The translations under genes and the position numbers were made by a program. The notes under the pieces are model-generated. The model was not told the origin of the DNA and made no database searches. It worked only from the letters and a program-made list of their open reading frames with translations. From JBHIBA01 sp046758845 (lineage in GTDB: Bacteria; UBA8248; JACPRG01; G963555815), in the NCBI GenBank assembly GCA_046758845.1, contig JBHIBA010000132.1, forward strand, positions 1 through 11,926: a DNA stretch of 11,926 nucleotides, given 5' to 3'. Numbering within the stretch: the first letter of the stretch is position 1; every line of letters begins with the position of its first letter. Shown piece by piece: positions 6,650 to 11,926 of the stretch.

Positions 6650-6714
6650 GAAAAACAAAAACAGGGCCGCCGCCCGATCCCCCCGCGCTGGGCAAGGTTT
6701 TCGGGCGCCGGCCC
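6650..6714 (-). terminator. Rho-independent terminator of the DUF1844-rpoZ unit
   Basis: Arms at 6702-6714 and 6664-6676 pair over 13 positions with a single mismatch (all G/C), with a 25-base loop. Reading leftward the stem is followed by TGTTTTTGTTTTTC (6663-6650). It lies 26 bases beyond the rpoZ stop. On the plus strand AGGGCC at 6663-6668 can also pair with GGCCCT at 6726-6731 followed by T-rich DNA, so some bidirectional activity is possible. Confidence 0.8.
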
Positions 6715-6739
6715 CGGCTGCTGAAGGCCCTTTTTATTC

Positions 6740-6991
6740 TTAGCCTTCCTCGCTTTCCTCCAGGGGAGCCTGGATCTCATCGGACGCAGTCGCACCGACC
6801 GCAACGCGCCATTCGAGTTTTCCCTCAATGATCTCTTTCAAGGCGATGGTCTCGAAATCCTCTTCATCCGTCTCAATTAACGGATCCGAGCCTTTGCGAA
6901 GCTGCATGATCCGCTTGGCCAGGATATTGGTCAACAGGAAACGGTTCTGAACACGTTCGAGGGCTTTTGTCAGCAGAGCTTGATCTGCCAT
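6740..6991 (-). CDS. rpoZ: DNA-directed RNA polymerase omega subunit
   Basis: Small RNA polymerase subunit that chaperones and stabilises beta-prime and in many bacteria forms part of a ppGpp site. It has 83 residues: MADQALLTKALERVQNRFLLTNILAKRIMQLRKGSDPLI, then FETIALKEIIEGKLEW and an acidic tail ending EESEEG. The NRFLL...AKRI.QL.KG..PLI pattern is the omega signature. The ATG at 6991 gives the family-typical N-terminus and has AAGGGAG nine bases upstream. Two earlier in-frame ATGs (7084, 7024) lack a Shine-Dalgarno and would add a non-conserved extension. The 101-base gap to DUF1844 shows no good promoter, so co-transcription with DUF1844 is likely. A strong terminator follows. Confidence 0.88.
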   Translation of the reverse strand: MADQALLTKALERVQNRFLLTNILAKRIMQLRKGSDPLIETDEEDFETIALKEIIEGKLEWRVAVGATASDEIQAPLEESEEG

Positions 6992-7092
6992 AAAGAGGAG
7001 CTCCCTTCCTACACTCTGTTCCATGGAAGCTGAAACTGCGACATCGCCAAGCGTCAACGCGCCGTCCAAGATATCCTCCCCCATTGCTGGAG

Positions 7093-7524
7093 CTACGTGG
7101 TCCGGTCCCCACCTAGCGGGGCCCGCACGACCTGAATATAACGCATCCTCAACTCCGACAAGACTTCGTTGAGAAGCTGGTCCTCCTCCTGGGTCAAATT
7201 GCCCTGAGTTTTTTCCTTCAGGATGCCCAGGATATCGATCATCTGCTTGGCGCCGTCCAGATGGAGTTCGGGGTTGTTCCCCTGTGGGTCCGGGACGGCG
7301 CCCATGTTGATAAGGGCCGTGTTCGCCAAAGACAGGACAAACCCGGGAAAATCCACCCCTTGCGCAGGCCCTGGTTGTTCTTCCCGGGGCGCCTCCGCGA
7401 AGCGGCTTTCGCCGGCCGGCTCGGGGTCCGCCGGGGACTCCTCGGCACGATCATCCGAGTCCTTTTTCGAAAACCGCCGATCGGTTACGGTGAAACCTTT
7501 CCTCTCCTCACCCTCTTCCGACAT
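7093..7524 (-). CDS. DUF1844 family protein
   Basis: A 143-residue protein with no established function. The N-terminal 56 residues are highly charged and Pro/Glu-rich, probably disordered. The conserved domain (57-135) has VDFPGFVLSLANTALINMG, then HLDGAKQMIDILGILKEKTQGNLTQEEDQLLNEVLSELRMRYIQV, which is the typical DUF1844 pattern and looks all-helical. No signal peptide or clear membrane helix is seen, although FVLSLANTALINMG is hydrophobic. A purine run (GGGAGGGAGAG) precedes the ATG. It lies upstream of rpoZ and downstream of dnaJ, separated from dnaJ by about 190 bases, so its link to the chaperone genes is positional only. Confidence 0.85.
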   Translation of the reverse strand: MSEEGEERKGFTVTDRRFSKKDSDDRAEESPADPEPAGESRFAEAPREEQPGPAQGVDFPGFVLSLANTALINMGAVPDPQGNNPELHLDGAKQMIDILGILKEKTQGNLTQEEDQLLNEVLSELRMRYIQVVRAPLGGDRTT

Positions 7525-7644
7525 CGCCGCTCTCTCCCTCCCAAAACGGGCGTCCAGGGACCCCTGCCCTGAGGCGACAGAATGGAGCCCGGAAACGCCT
7601 GGTTTCCTTCCCAGTCATGCACGGATCCTTCCGACAATGGTAAG

Positions 7645-7675
7645 AAAAAAACTCGTTCGGGTGATCCCTTTTTTT
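7645..7675 (-). terminator. Possible weak terminator after dnaJ
   Basis: In the 192-base gap between dnaJ and DUF1844 a T7 run (7669-7675) and an A7 run (7645-7651) flank a 17-base segment that contains GGG and CCC able to pair. Read leftward this is A7, a small hairpin, then T7, beginning about 41 bases beyond the dnaJ stop. The stem is short, so termination would be partial at best. I see no convincing promoter for DUF1844 in the remainder of the gap. Confidence 0.3.
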
Positions 7676-7716
7676 CCGACTTTTGGTTTCTTCACAGGGG
7701 CGGCGCGGCTCGAATC

Positions 7717-8859
7717 TCAACCGAAAAGCTTCCATTTCTTCCCCTCGTCTTTGTCCCCGGCGTTCCGCCGCCGCTTATCGTCGGCCCCTCCCAATTCGGC
7801 GACCTCGATTTCCCGAAGCGCCTCCATCACCGCCCGCGCCCGCGCCGACAGCTTCTTGGGCGTTTCGACGTAGACTTCAACGACCAGATCCCCCGGCAGA
7901 CCTCCGTGAATATCCGCAATGCCCGCCCCTCGAACCCGGAAGCGCTCGCCCGACTGGGTGGCCTCCGGCAGCGTCACCCTTCGGTCTCCGTTCAGCGTGG
8001 GAACTTCCAGCCTCCCCCCGAGGGCCGCCAGGCCGAAGGAAATCGGCACCCGACAGAACAGGGTTTTCCCTTCCCGCTGAAAGAAGGAATGGGGCTTAAC
8101 CGTCGTATAAACGTACAGGTCTCCCGGAGGTCCGCCCCCGGGCCCATCTTCTCCCTCGCCCGGAAGCCGGAGGCGAGACCCCGCGTCCACACCCGCCGGG
8201 ACCTTGACCTTGAGGGATTGAGACTCTTCCACCGCCCCGGCGCCGTCGCAGTCCTCGCAGGGATGTTCGAGGACCCGCCCGCTCCCGCGGCATTTGGGAC
8301 AGGTCGTGGCGATGGAAAAGAACCCGCGCGAGTGTTGCACCTGTCCGTATCCGCCGCACGCTGAGCACTTGGTGGGGTCGGTCCCCGGCTCCGCGCCGCT
8401 GCCCCCGCACGTCTTGCAGGTCTTCAACCGGGGGATCTCCAGGTTGACCTCCGTCCCCTGCGCGGCCTCTTCGAAGGAGAGCATCAGGTCATAACGCAGG
8501 TCGTGGCCCCGTTGCGGTCCGCTGCTCCCTCGCCTTCGATCGCGGCCTCCCATGCCGAAGAAGTCACCGAAGATGTCTCCGAAGGCCTCGAAAATGTCTT
8601 CGAATCCCCCGAATCCCCTGATGCCGGCGCCCTCGAGACCCTCAACGCCATATTGGTCGTAAATCCGCCTCTTTTCAGGGTCTCCAAGGACGTCATAGGC
8701 CTCGGCGGCCTCCTTGAAGCGCTCCTCGGCCTCCCGGTCGCCTGCATTGCGGTCGGGGTGGTATTCCATGGCCTTCCTTCGGTAGGCCTTCTTGATTTCC
8801 TGCTCACTGGCCTCGCGGGCGACCCCCAAGACCTCATAGCAGTCGCGCTTGGCGCTCAT
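7717..8859 (-). CDS. dnaJ: Chaperone protein DnaJ (type I, zinc-finger)
   Basis: Co-chaperone that delivers unfolded clients to DnaK and stimulates its ATPase. The 380 residues match full-length DnaJ. The J-domain (about 4-70) has HPD at 34-36. A Gly/Phe-rich linker (76-105, with repeated DIF/GDIFGDF) follows. The zinc domain has four CxxCxGxG motifs: CKTCGGSG (148-155), CSACGGYG (165-172), CPKCRGSG (187-194), CEDCDGAG (201-208). The C-terminal substrate domains follow, and the lysine-rich tail ends GKKWKLFG. A minor oddity is Cys7 where J-domains usually have a second Tyr (DYYEVLG). The ATG overlaps the grpE stop (ATGA), so the two are almost certainly translationally coupled. All catalytic and structural motifs are intact. 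Confidence 0.96.
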   Translation of the reverse strand: MSAKRDCYEVLGVAREASEQEIKKAYRRKAMEYHPDRNAGDREAEERFKEAAEAYDVLGDPEKRRIYDQYGVEGLEGAGIRGFGGFEDIFEAFGDIFGDFFGMGGRDRRRGSSGPQRGHDLRYDLMLSFEEAAQGTEVNLEIPRLKTCKTCGGSGAEPGTDPTKCSACGGYGQVQHSRGFFSIATTCPKCRGSGRVLEHPCEDCDGAGAVEESQSLKVKVPAGVDAGSRLRLPGEGEDGPGGGPPGDLYVYTTVKPHSFFQREGKTLFCRVPISFGLAALGGRLEVPTLNGDRRVTLPEATQSGERFRVRGAGIADIHGGLPGDLVVEVYVETPKKLSARARAVMEALREIEVAELGGADDKRRRNAGDKDEGKKWKLFG

Positions 8860-9512
8860 GGAATTCCCCGGCTTTCCGCAGACGGTGAGGGTTCCGCACC
8901 GTCAGAGGACGTTCCTGCAAGCCTACCGATACGCACGCGGGCCGGCCTCAGCAAAAGACCTTTGAGTAAATAGCCCGGAAGGACCTCCTCGACCACTTGA
9001 TTTTCTTTCTCCGGGTCCTCGACGGAGACGACGCCCACGGCCTCGTGGACGTTCGGGTCGAAGGGCGTCCCATGGCCCGCCACCCGCTCCAGACCTCGGG
9101 CCTGGAGCGTGGCATGCAGGCGGCCGTGCACCAGCCGGACCCCTTCCAGAACGGCTGAGGCGCCTCCTTCCGTGGTGGATCCGCCGCTGTTCAACGCCCG
9201 CTCCAGGTCATCCATGACTCCGACAAGTTCCTTCACCAGCTTCGCCAAGGATTCCTCGGCCCTGCGTTCCGCATCTTTCCGAATCCGTTCCCGGAAGGCC
9301 TCGTTCTCAGCCCGCTGCTCTTCCTCATAGGCCTTCAGCCGCTCTTCCCGCTCACGGATGCGGGCCTCAAGCCGCTCGACGTAAGAGGGGAGCAGCGAAG
9401 GGGCGTCCGCCTCCCCGGAATCGCCCTCGCCGTGTTCCCCCTCTTTCCGGACCCAATGCCTCCGGTCGACGACTTCGACCTTGGGCCGCCCCTCTTTTCT
9501 ATCTTCCGGCAT
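8856..9512 (-). CDS. grpE: Nucleotide exchange factor GrpE
   Basis: Releases ADP from DnaK, resetting the chaperone cycle. 218 residues: a charged N-terminal extension, a long coiled-coil helix (about 42-100, RLEARIREREERLKAYEEEQRAENEAF...), and the C-terminal beta domain with FDPNVHEAV (151-159) and GYLLKGLLLRPARVRIGR (180-197), which corresponds to the family signature. The tail after residue 198 is Ser/Gly/Pro-rich and non-conserved. The ATG at 9512 has AGAGGGA about nine bases upstream. It lies 48 bases downstream of htpX and overlaps dnaJ by four bases. The obligatory partner dnaK is not in the window. Confidence 0.94.
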   Translation of the reverse strand: MPEDRKEGRPKVEVVDRRHWVRKEGEHGEGDSGEADAPSLLPSYVERLEARIREREERLKAYEEEQRAENEAFRERIRKDAERRAEESLAKLVKELVGVMDDLERALNSGGSTTEGGASAVLEGVRLVHGRLHATLQARGLERVAGHGTPFDPNVHEAVGVVSVEDPEKENQVVEEVLPGYLLKGLLLRPARVRIGRLAGTSSDGAEPSPSAESRGIP

Positions 9513-9560
9513 CTCAAACGATCCCTCTTCCTAAACCACGGCGTGCGCCCATCGCCGGCT

Positions 9561-10412
9561 TCATGTCAGCGCCAGGAGCCGGGCAATGCGTTTTTCAATC
9601 GGTGGATGAGTGCTGAACAACGACATCAGCGACTGCCCCGACAGGGGGTTCACGATGAACAGATGGGCCGTGGCCGGACTCGCCTCCCTCATGGGAATCC
9701 GCTGCCCGGCGATATGGAGCTTCTCCAGGGCGTGCGCCAGCCCGCGGGGAGACCCGCAGATCCGGGCGCCCGTCTCGTCCGCCAGGTACTCGCGCGAACG
9801 GGAAATCCCCATCTGGATGAGGGTGGCCGCCAAAGGCGCCACGATGGCCATCGCCACAAGGCCGAGCGCCCCCCCTCCGTCGTCATCGTCATCGCGGCCG
9901 CCGAAGCCGAACAGGGCCGCCCATTGGGCCCAGTGGGCAATCATCATGATGGCGCCCGCCAGGGTCGCCGCGATGGAGCTGATCAGGATGTCGCGGTTTC
10001 GGACGTGGGCCAGCTCGTGGGCCAGAACCCCCTCCAGCTCCTCCGCGCTCAGCACCCGAAGAATCCCTTCGGTCACGGCGACGGCCGCGTGGTCGGGGTT
10101 TCGGCCGGTGGCGAAGGCGTTCGGAGTCTCGTTGGGGACGATGTAGACTTTCGGGAGGGGGAGTTGGGCCTTCCGGCAAAGCCGCCTCACCATCGCGTAC
10201 AGCTCCGGGGCCTGGTTTTCGGACACCTCCTGGGCGCCGTAGCCTTTCAAGACGATCTTGTCCGAGAACCAATAGGCGCTTGCGTTCATGACCACGGCAA
10301 TCAGGAAAGCCAGAACCAGGCCCCCCGAGCCGCCCAGCCAGTTCCCGATCAGGAGGATCAAGGCCGTGAGCGCCGCAAGCAGAATGGTCGTCTTGACCGA
10401 GTTCCACGTCAC
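9561..10412 (-). CDS. htpX: Protease HtpX (M48 family membrane zinc metalloprotease)
   Basis: Membrane-bound protease that degrades misfolded membrane proteins. It has 283 residues from the GTG at 10412. N-terminal transmembrane helices lie at about 8-24 and 30-50, the zinc motif HELAH at 132-136 (VLAHELAHVRNRD), further hydrophobic segments at about 145-170 and 183-202, and the third zinc ligand region SREYLADETGA (Glu208). The C-terminus has the typical FSTHPPIEKRIARL. A run of five Asp (174-178) in the loop between the later helices is unusual. The GTG is preferred over the open frame up to 10505 because it yields the canonical start MTWNSVKTTILLAALTALILLIG. It also overlaps the hspR stop as GTGA and has GAGGA eight bases upstream. 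Coupling to hspR suggests heat-shock control. Confidence 0.93.
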   Translation of the reverse strand: MTWNSVKTTILLAALTALILLIGNWLGGSGGLVLAFLIAVVMNASAYWFSDKIVLKGYGAQEVSENQAPELYAMVRRLCRKAQLPLPKVYIVPNETPNAFATGRNPDHAAVAVTEGILRVLSAEELEGVLAHELAHVRNRDILISSIAATLAGAIMMIAHWAQWAALFGFGGRDDDDDGGGALGLVAMAIVAPLAATLIQMGISRSREYLADETGARICGSPRGLAHALEKLHIAGQRIPMREASPATAHLFIVNPLSGQSLMSLFSTHPPIEKRIARLLALT

Positions 10413-10810
10413 TGACGTCTTCCTCTGAAGGGGACGACGCCGTGACTTTTCACCGGCGTCAACGCCGTTGAGGTCTCTCCGTATTTTTCTTTCAGGACGG
10501 TCCACATCTCGTCGCGGATGAATTCCTTCATCTCTTCGAGGCGCGCCTGTTGCTCTCCGAAACGCTCCAGGAGGCTGAGGATGACCTGGACGCCGGCCAG
10601 GTTGACGCCCAGCTCCCGGGTCAGGTTCAAAATGGTCCGCAGGCGTTCGATGTCGTCCCGGGAGTACATCCGGGTGTTTCCCGGCGTCCGCTTGGGCGTG
10701 ACGAGACCTTCCCGCTCGTAGAGCCGAAGGGTCTGCTGGTGGATGTCCAGCAACTCCGCCACGACGCGGATCGTGAACAACTCCTTATCGCCGCCGGTAT
10801 CGCGACCCAT
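10409..10810 (-). CDS. hspR: MerR-family heat-shock regulator HspR
   Basis: Predicted DNA-binding repressor of heat-shock genes that in characterised systems uses DnaK as co-repressor. It has 133 residues. The MerR helix-turn-helix is plain: LFTIRVVAELLDIHQQTLRLYEREGLVTPKRTPGNTRMYSRDDIERLRTI (11-60), followed by LTRELGVNLAGVQVIL, a pattern characteristic of HspR rather than metal-sensing MerR proteins. A coiled-coil effector region (80-110) and a basic tail follow. No cysteine metal site is present. The ATG at 10810 begins four bases after the upstream J-protein gene; a longer open frame (to 10888) lies inside that gene and is not credible. Order J-protein, hspR, htpX resembles known chaperone-hspR operons. 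I found no complete HspR operator (CTTGAGT, 7 bases, ACTCAAG) in the window. Confidence 0.9.
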   Translation of the reverse strand: MGRDTGGDKELFTIRVVAELLDIHQQTLRLYEREGLVTPKRTPGNTRMYSRDDIERLRTILNLTRELGVNLAGVQVILSLLERFGEQQARLEEMKEFIRDEMWTVLKEKYGETSTALTPVKSHGVVPFRGRRQ

Positions 10811-10814
10811 CGAG

Positions 10815-11774
10815 TCACACCCCCACTTTCTCTCTCGGATTCGACGGATTCTTCCGTTCGAACTCGCGGAGAAGGGCCTTGGATTCATCGTCCAGCCGCT
10901 TGGGAACCGCGACGTTCACCGTCACGTACAGGTCCCCCTCCCCGTCCCCTTTCAGGTGGGGCATCCCCTTTCCGCGAAGGCGGAAGGCCTGGCCGCTCTG
11001 CGTGCCCTCGGGAACGGTCATCCTGGTCTCGCCGTCCAACGTGGGAACCGTGATCCGCGTCCCCAGGGCGGCTTCCGGAAAGGTGACGGGAACCTTGACG
11101 TAGAGGTTGTCCCCCTTGCGCTCGAACGCCGGATGCGGCCGAACCTTGATCAGGATGTACAGGTCCCCGCTCGCCCCGCCGTTGTAGCCGGGCTCTCCTT
11201 TTCCGGTCAGGCGGACTTTCGAGCTGTTGTCCACGCCCTTGGGAATCCTGACCCTCAGGCGCTCTGCACCGGAGGGCCCTGCCCCCTGATCTCGCTGGAT
11301 GGAGACGCTGACCAGCCGGCCCCGGTAGGCATCTTCCAGGTCGACCTCCAGGGTGTAGTGGATGTCCTGGCCGCGCAGGTCCTCCGGCCGCGCCTGTTGC
11401 CGCGCGGCGCCGAAGATGTCGCCGAAGATGTCGCCGAAGCCGCCCCTGCCGGCGGTCCTTCGGCCGCCGAAGAAGCTTCCCAGGATGTCCTCGAGGTCGC
11501 CGAACCCCCGGGTCCCGGTGCGGAAACCGGCGAAGGGGTCGAACTCGGGTCCGAAGGCTGCGTGCCCCATCATGTTGTACTTCTTGCGCTGCTGGGGGTC
11601 GCTCAGGACGGCGTACGCCTCGCTGATCTCCTTGAACTTCTCCTCGGCGGACTTGTCGCCCGGATTGACGTCGGGGTGGTACTTTCGGGCCAGGTGGCGG
11701 TAGGCCTTTTTGAGCTCCGTATCGGAGGCGTTCCTGGACACCCCCAGGACCTCATAATAATCACGCTTCGCCAC
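10815..11774 (-). CDS. cbpA: CbpA-type (type II) DnaJ-like co-chaperone
   Basis: J-protein of 319 residues that should stimulate DnaK. The J-domain MAKRDYYEVLGVSRNASDTELKKAYRHLARKYHPDVNPGDK carries HPD at 33-35. A Gly/Phe-rich segment (72-125) contains the repeat GFGDIFGDIFG. The region then goes straight into the two C-terminal beta domains (LRVRIPKGVDNSSKVRLTGKGEPG; GTRITVPTLDGETRMTVPEGTQSG). There are no CxxCxGxG motifs, which separates it from the dnaJ gene downstream and places it with CbpA-type proteins. It starts with GTG at 11774 with AGGTGG (plus-strand 11784-11789) nine bases upstream. It is first in the leftward cluster and directly precedes hspR, an arrangement where this J-protein may help DnaK act as the HspR co-repressor. 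Symbol is by architecture and could equally be dnaJ2. Confidence 0.9.
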   Translation of the reverse strand: MAKRDYYEVLGVSRNASDTELKKAYRHLARKYHPDVNPGDKSAEEKFKEISEAYAVLSDPQQRKKYNMMGHAAFGPEFDPFAGFRTGTRGFGDLEDILGSFFGGRRTAGRGGFGDIFGDIFGAARQQARPEDLRGQDIHYTLEVDLEDAYRGRLVSVSIQRDQGAGPSGAERLRVRIPKGVDNSSKVRLTGKGEPGYNGGASGDLYILIKVRPHPAFERKGDNLYVKVPVTFPEAALGTRITVPTLDGETRMTVPEGTQSGQAFRLRGKGMPHLKGDGEGDLYVTVNVAVPKRLDDESKALLREFERKNPSNPREKVGV

Positions 11775-11926
11775 GTTGCCTCACCACCTCTCTTCCAGCG
11801 ACCGCATTAAAGTGTTTTTCAAATCAAAACCCTATTCTCCGCCGGGGTGCCACTGGCGGCTTATCCGCCAGTGCTCATTATCGAAATGGGTTGCAGCGCG
11901 GGGCGCGGGTCGATGACCCTCAGCCC
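11775..11926. other. Region upstream of the J-protein/hspR cluster
   Basis: No gene supported. Read leftward, a TTTAAT (11811-11806) could be a -10 box for the cluster, but there is no acceptable -35 at 16-18 bases and no match to CIRCE or to a complete HspR operator. Beyond it is the REP-like palindrome. Two minus-strand frames are open from the window edge for about 20 and 30 codons, so the end of an upstream gene cannot be excluded. Confidence 0.4.
11851..11873. repeat. REP-like perfect palindrome
   Basis: CACTGGCGG (11851-11859), loop CTTAT, CCGCCAGTG (11865-11873): nine perfect base pairs with a five-base loop, about 77 bases upstream of the J-protein start. It has no T-run, so it is not an intrinsic terminator. 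Its form (short GC-rich hairpin, GTG/CAC ends, outside genes) resembles REP elements; an operator or an mRNA-processing hairpin are alternatives. Confidence 0.6.

Larger units (their letters stand above)
6368..6739. other. Intergenic region between rpoZ and the HU/IHF gene
   Basis: About 372 bases without a gene I can support. Read leftward it contains the rpoZ terminator (6650-6714), then about 170 bases of unassigned sequence. After that comes an A-rich tract (about 6484-6496 on the minus strand), the HU/IHF promoter and a leader of about 75 bases. In the unassigned part TGGGGC (about 6584-6589) can pair with GCCCCA (about 6609-6614), enclosing a smaller GGCG/CGCC stem. I tried to see a tRNA, SRP RNA or 6S RNA here and could not. 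A 93-codon plus-strand frame (6443-6724) has no recognisable content. Confidence 0.5.

Noticed and set aside
6478..6650. Possible tRNA, SRP RNA or 6S RNA
   Set aside because: No T-loop/CCA-like arrangement, no conserved SRP apical loop and no convincing long bubble-shaped fold could be seen.
6443..6724. 93-codon plus-strand frame in the HU-rpoZ intergenic region
   Set aside because: It runs through the HU/IHF promoter and the rpoZ terminator, has no ribosome binding site and no recognisable protein content.
9432..10415. 327-codon plus-strand open frame opposite grpE/htpX
   Set aside because: Shadow frame with Arg/Gly/His-rich low-complexity composition; the minus strand carries complete GrpE and HtpX signatures.
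11414..11440. Tandem DNA repeat in the J-protein gene
   Set aside because: It encodes the GDIFGDIFG part of the normal Gly/Phe-rich linker of J-proteins, so it is explained by protein sequence.
10743..11810. 355-codon plus-strand open frame opposite the J-protein gene
   Set aside because: Shadow of cbpA; it has no recognisable domain and covers the intact J-domain, HPD and C-terminal domains on the other strand.

Overview
The window is 11.9 kb of GC-rich, tightly packed bacterial housekeeping DNA from a Gram-negative-type, non-model lineage. Twelve of the fourteen genes are recognisable members of well-known families; the other two (DUF2905, DUF1844) are conserved families of unknown role. 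The phylum cannot be fixed by eye. HspR-type MerR regulator, DUF1844, a SpoIID protein without other sporulation genes and an unusual RuvA variant would fit a deep-branching phylum (Planctomycetota, Methylomirabilota/NC10, Nitrospirota or Acidobacteriota-like). No rRNA, tRNA, CRISPR array, phage gene or intact mobile element is visible.

Left part: a leftward aspartate dehydrogenase gene (nadX, 124-942) diverges across about 0.3 kb from a rightward unit ruvC-ruvA-ruvB-DUF2905-spoIID-like-queA (1259-6040). This unit is compact: ruvC/ruvA and DUF2905/spoIID overlap by 4 and 4 bases, and ruvA-ruvB and ruvB-DUF2905 are separated by 11 and 15 bases. It combines Holliday-junction processing (RuvABC), a predicted peptidoglycan lytic enzyme and the queuosine tRNA-modification enzyme QueA.

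Middle: queA converges on a leftward HU/IHF-family gene (6065-6367). That gene has the best promoter in the window (TTGAAA, 17 bases, TATAAG, with an A/T-rich upstream stretch). Upstream of it lies the leftward pair DUF1844-rpoZ, closed by a clear intrinsic terminator (6650-6714).

Right part, all leftward: J-protein (CbpA type), hspR, htpX, grpE, dnaJ. This is a protein-quality-control cluster. It holds a putative autoregulator (HspR), a membrane protease (HtpX), the DnaK nucleotide-exchange factor (GrpE) and two different J-proteins, but dnaK itself is not in the window. hspR/htpX and grpE/dnaJ overlap by 4 bases, implying translational coupling. The right edge carries a perfect REP-like palindrome.

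I see no convincing undescribed system. The points most worth checking are an apparent His-to-Asn change at the presumed catalytic position of NadX, the altered acidic-pin region of RuvA, a 17-bp-offset direct repeat at the DUF2905/spoIID junction, the dnaK-less two-J-protein HspR cluster, and the REP-like palindrome upstream of it.
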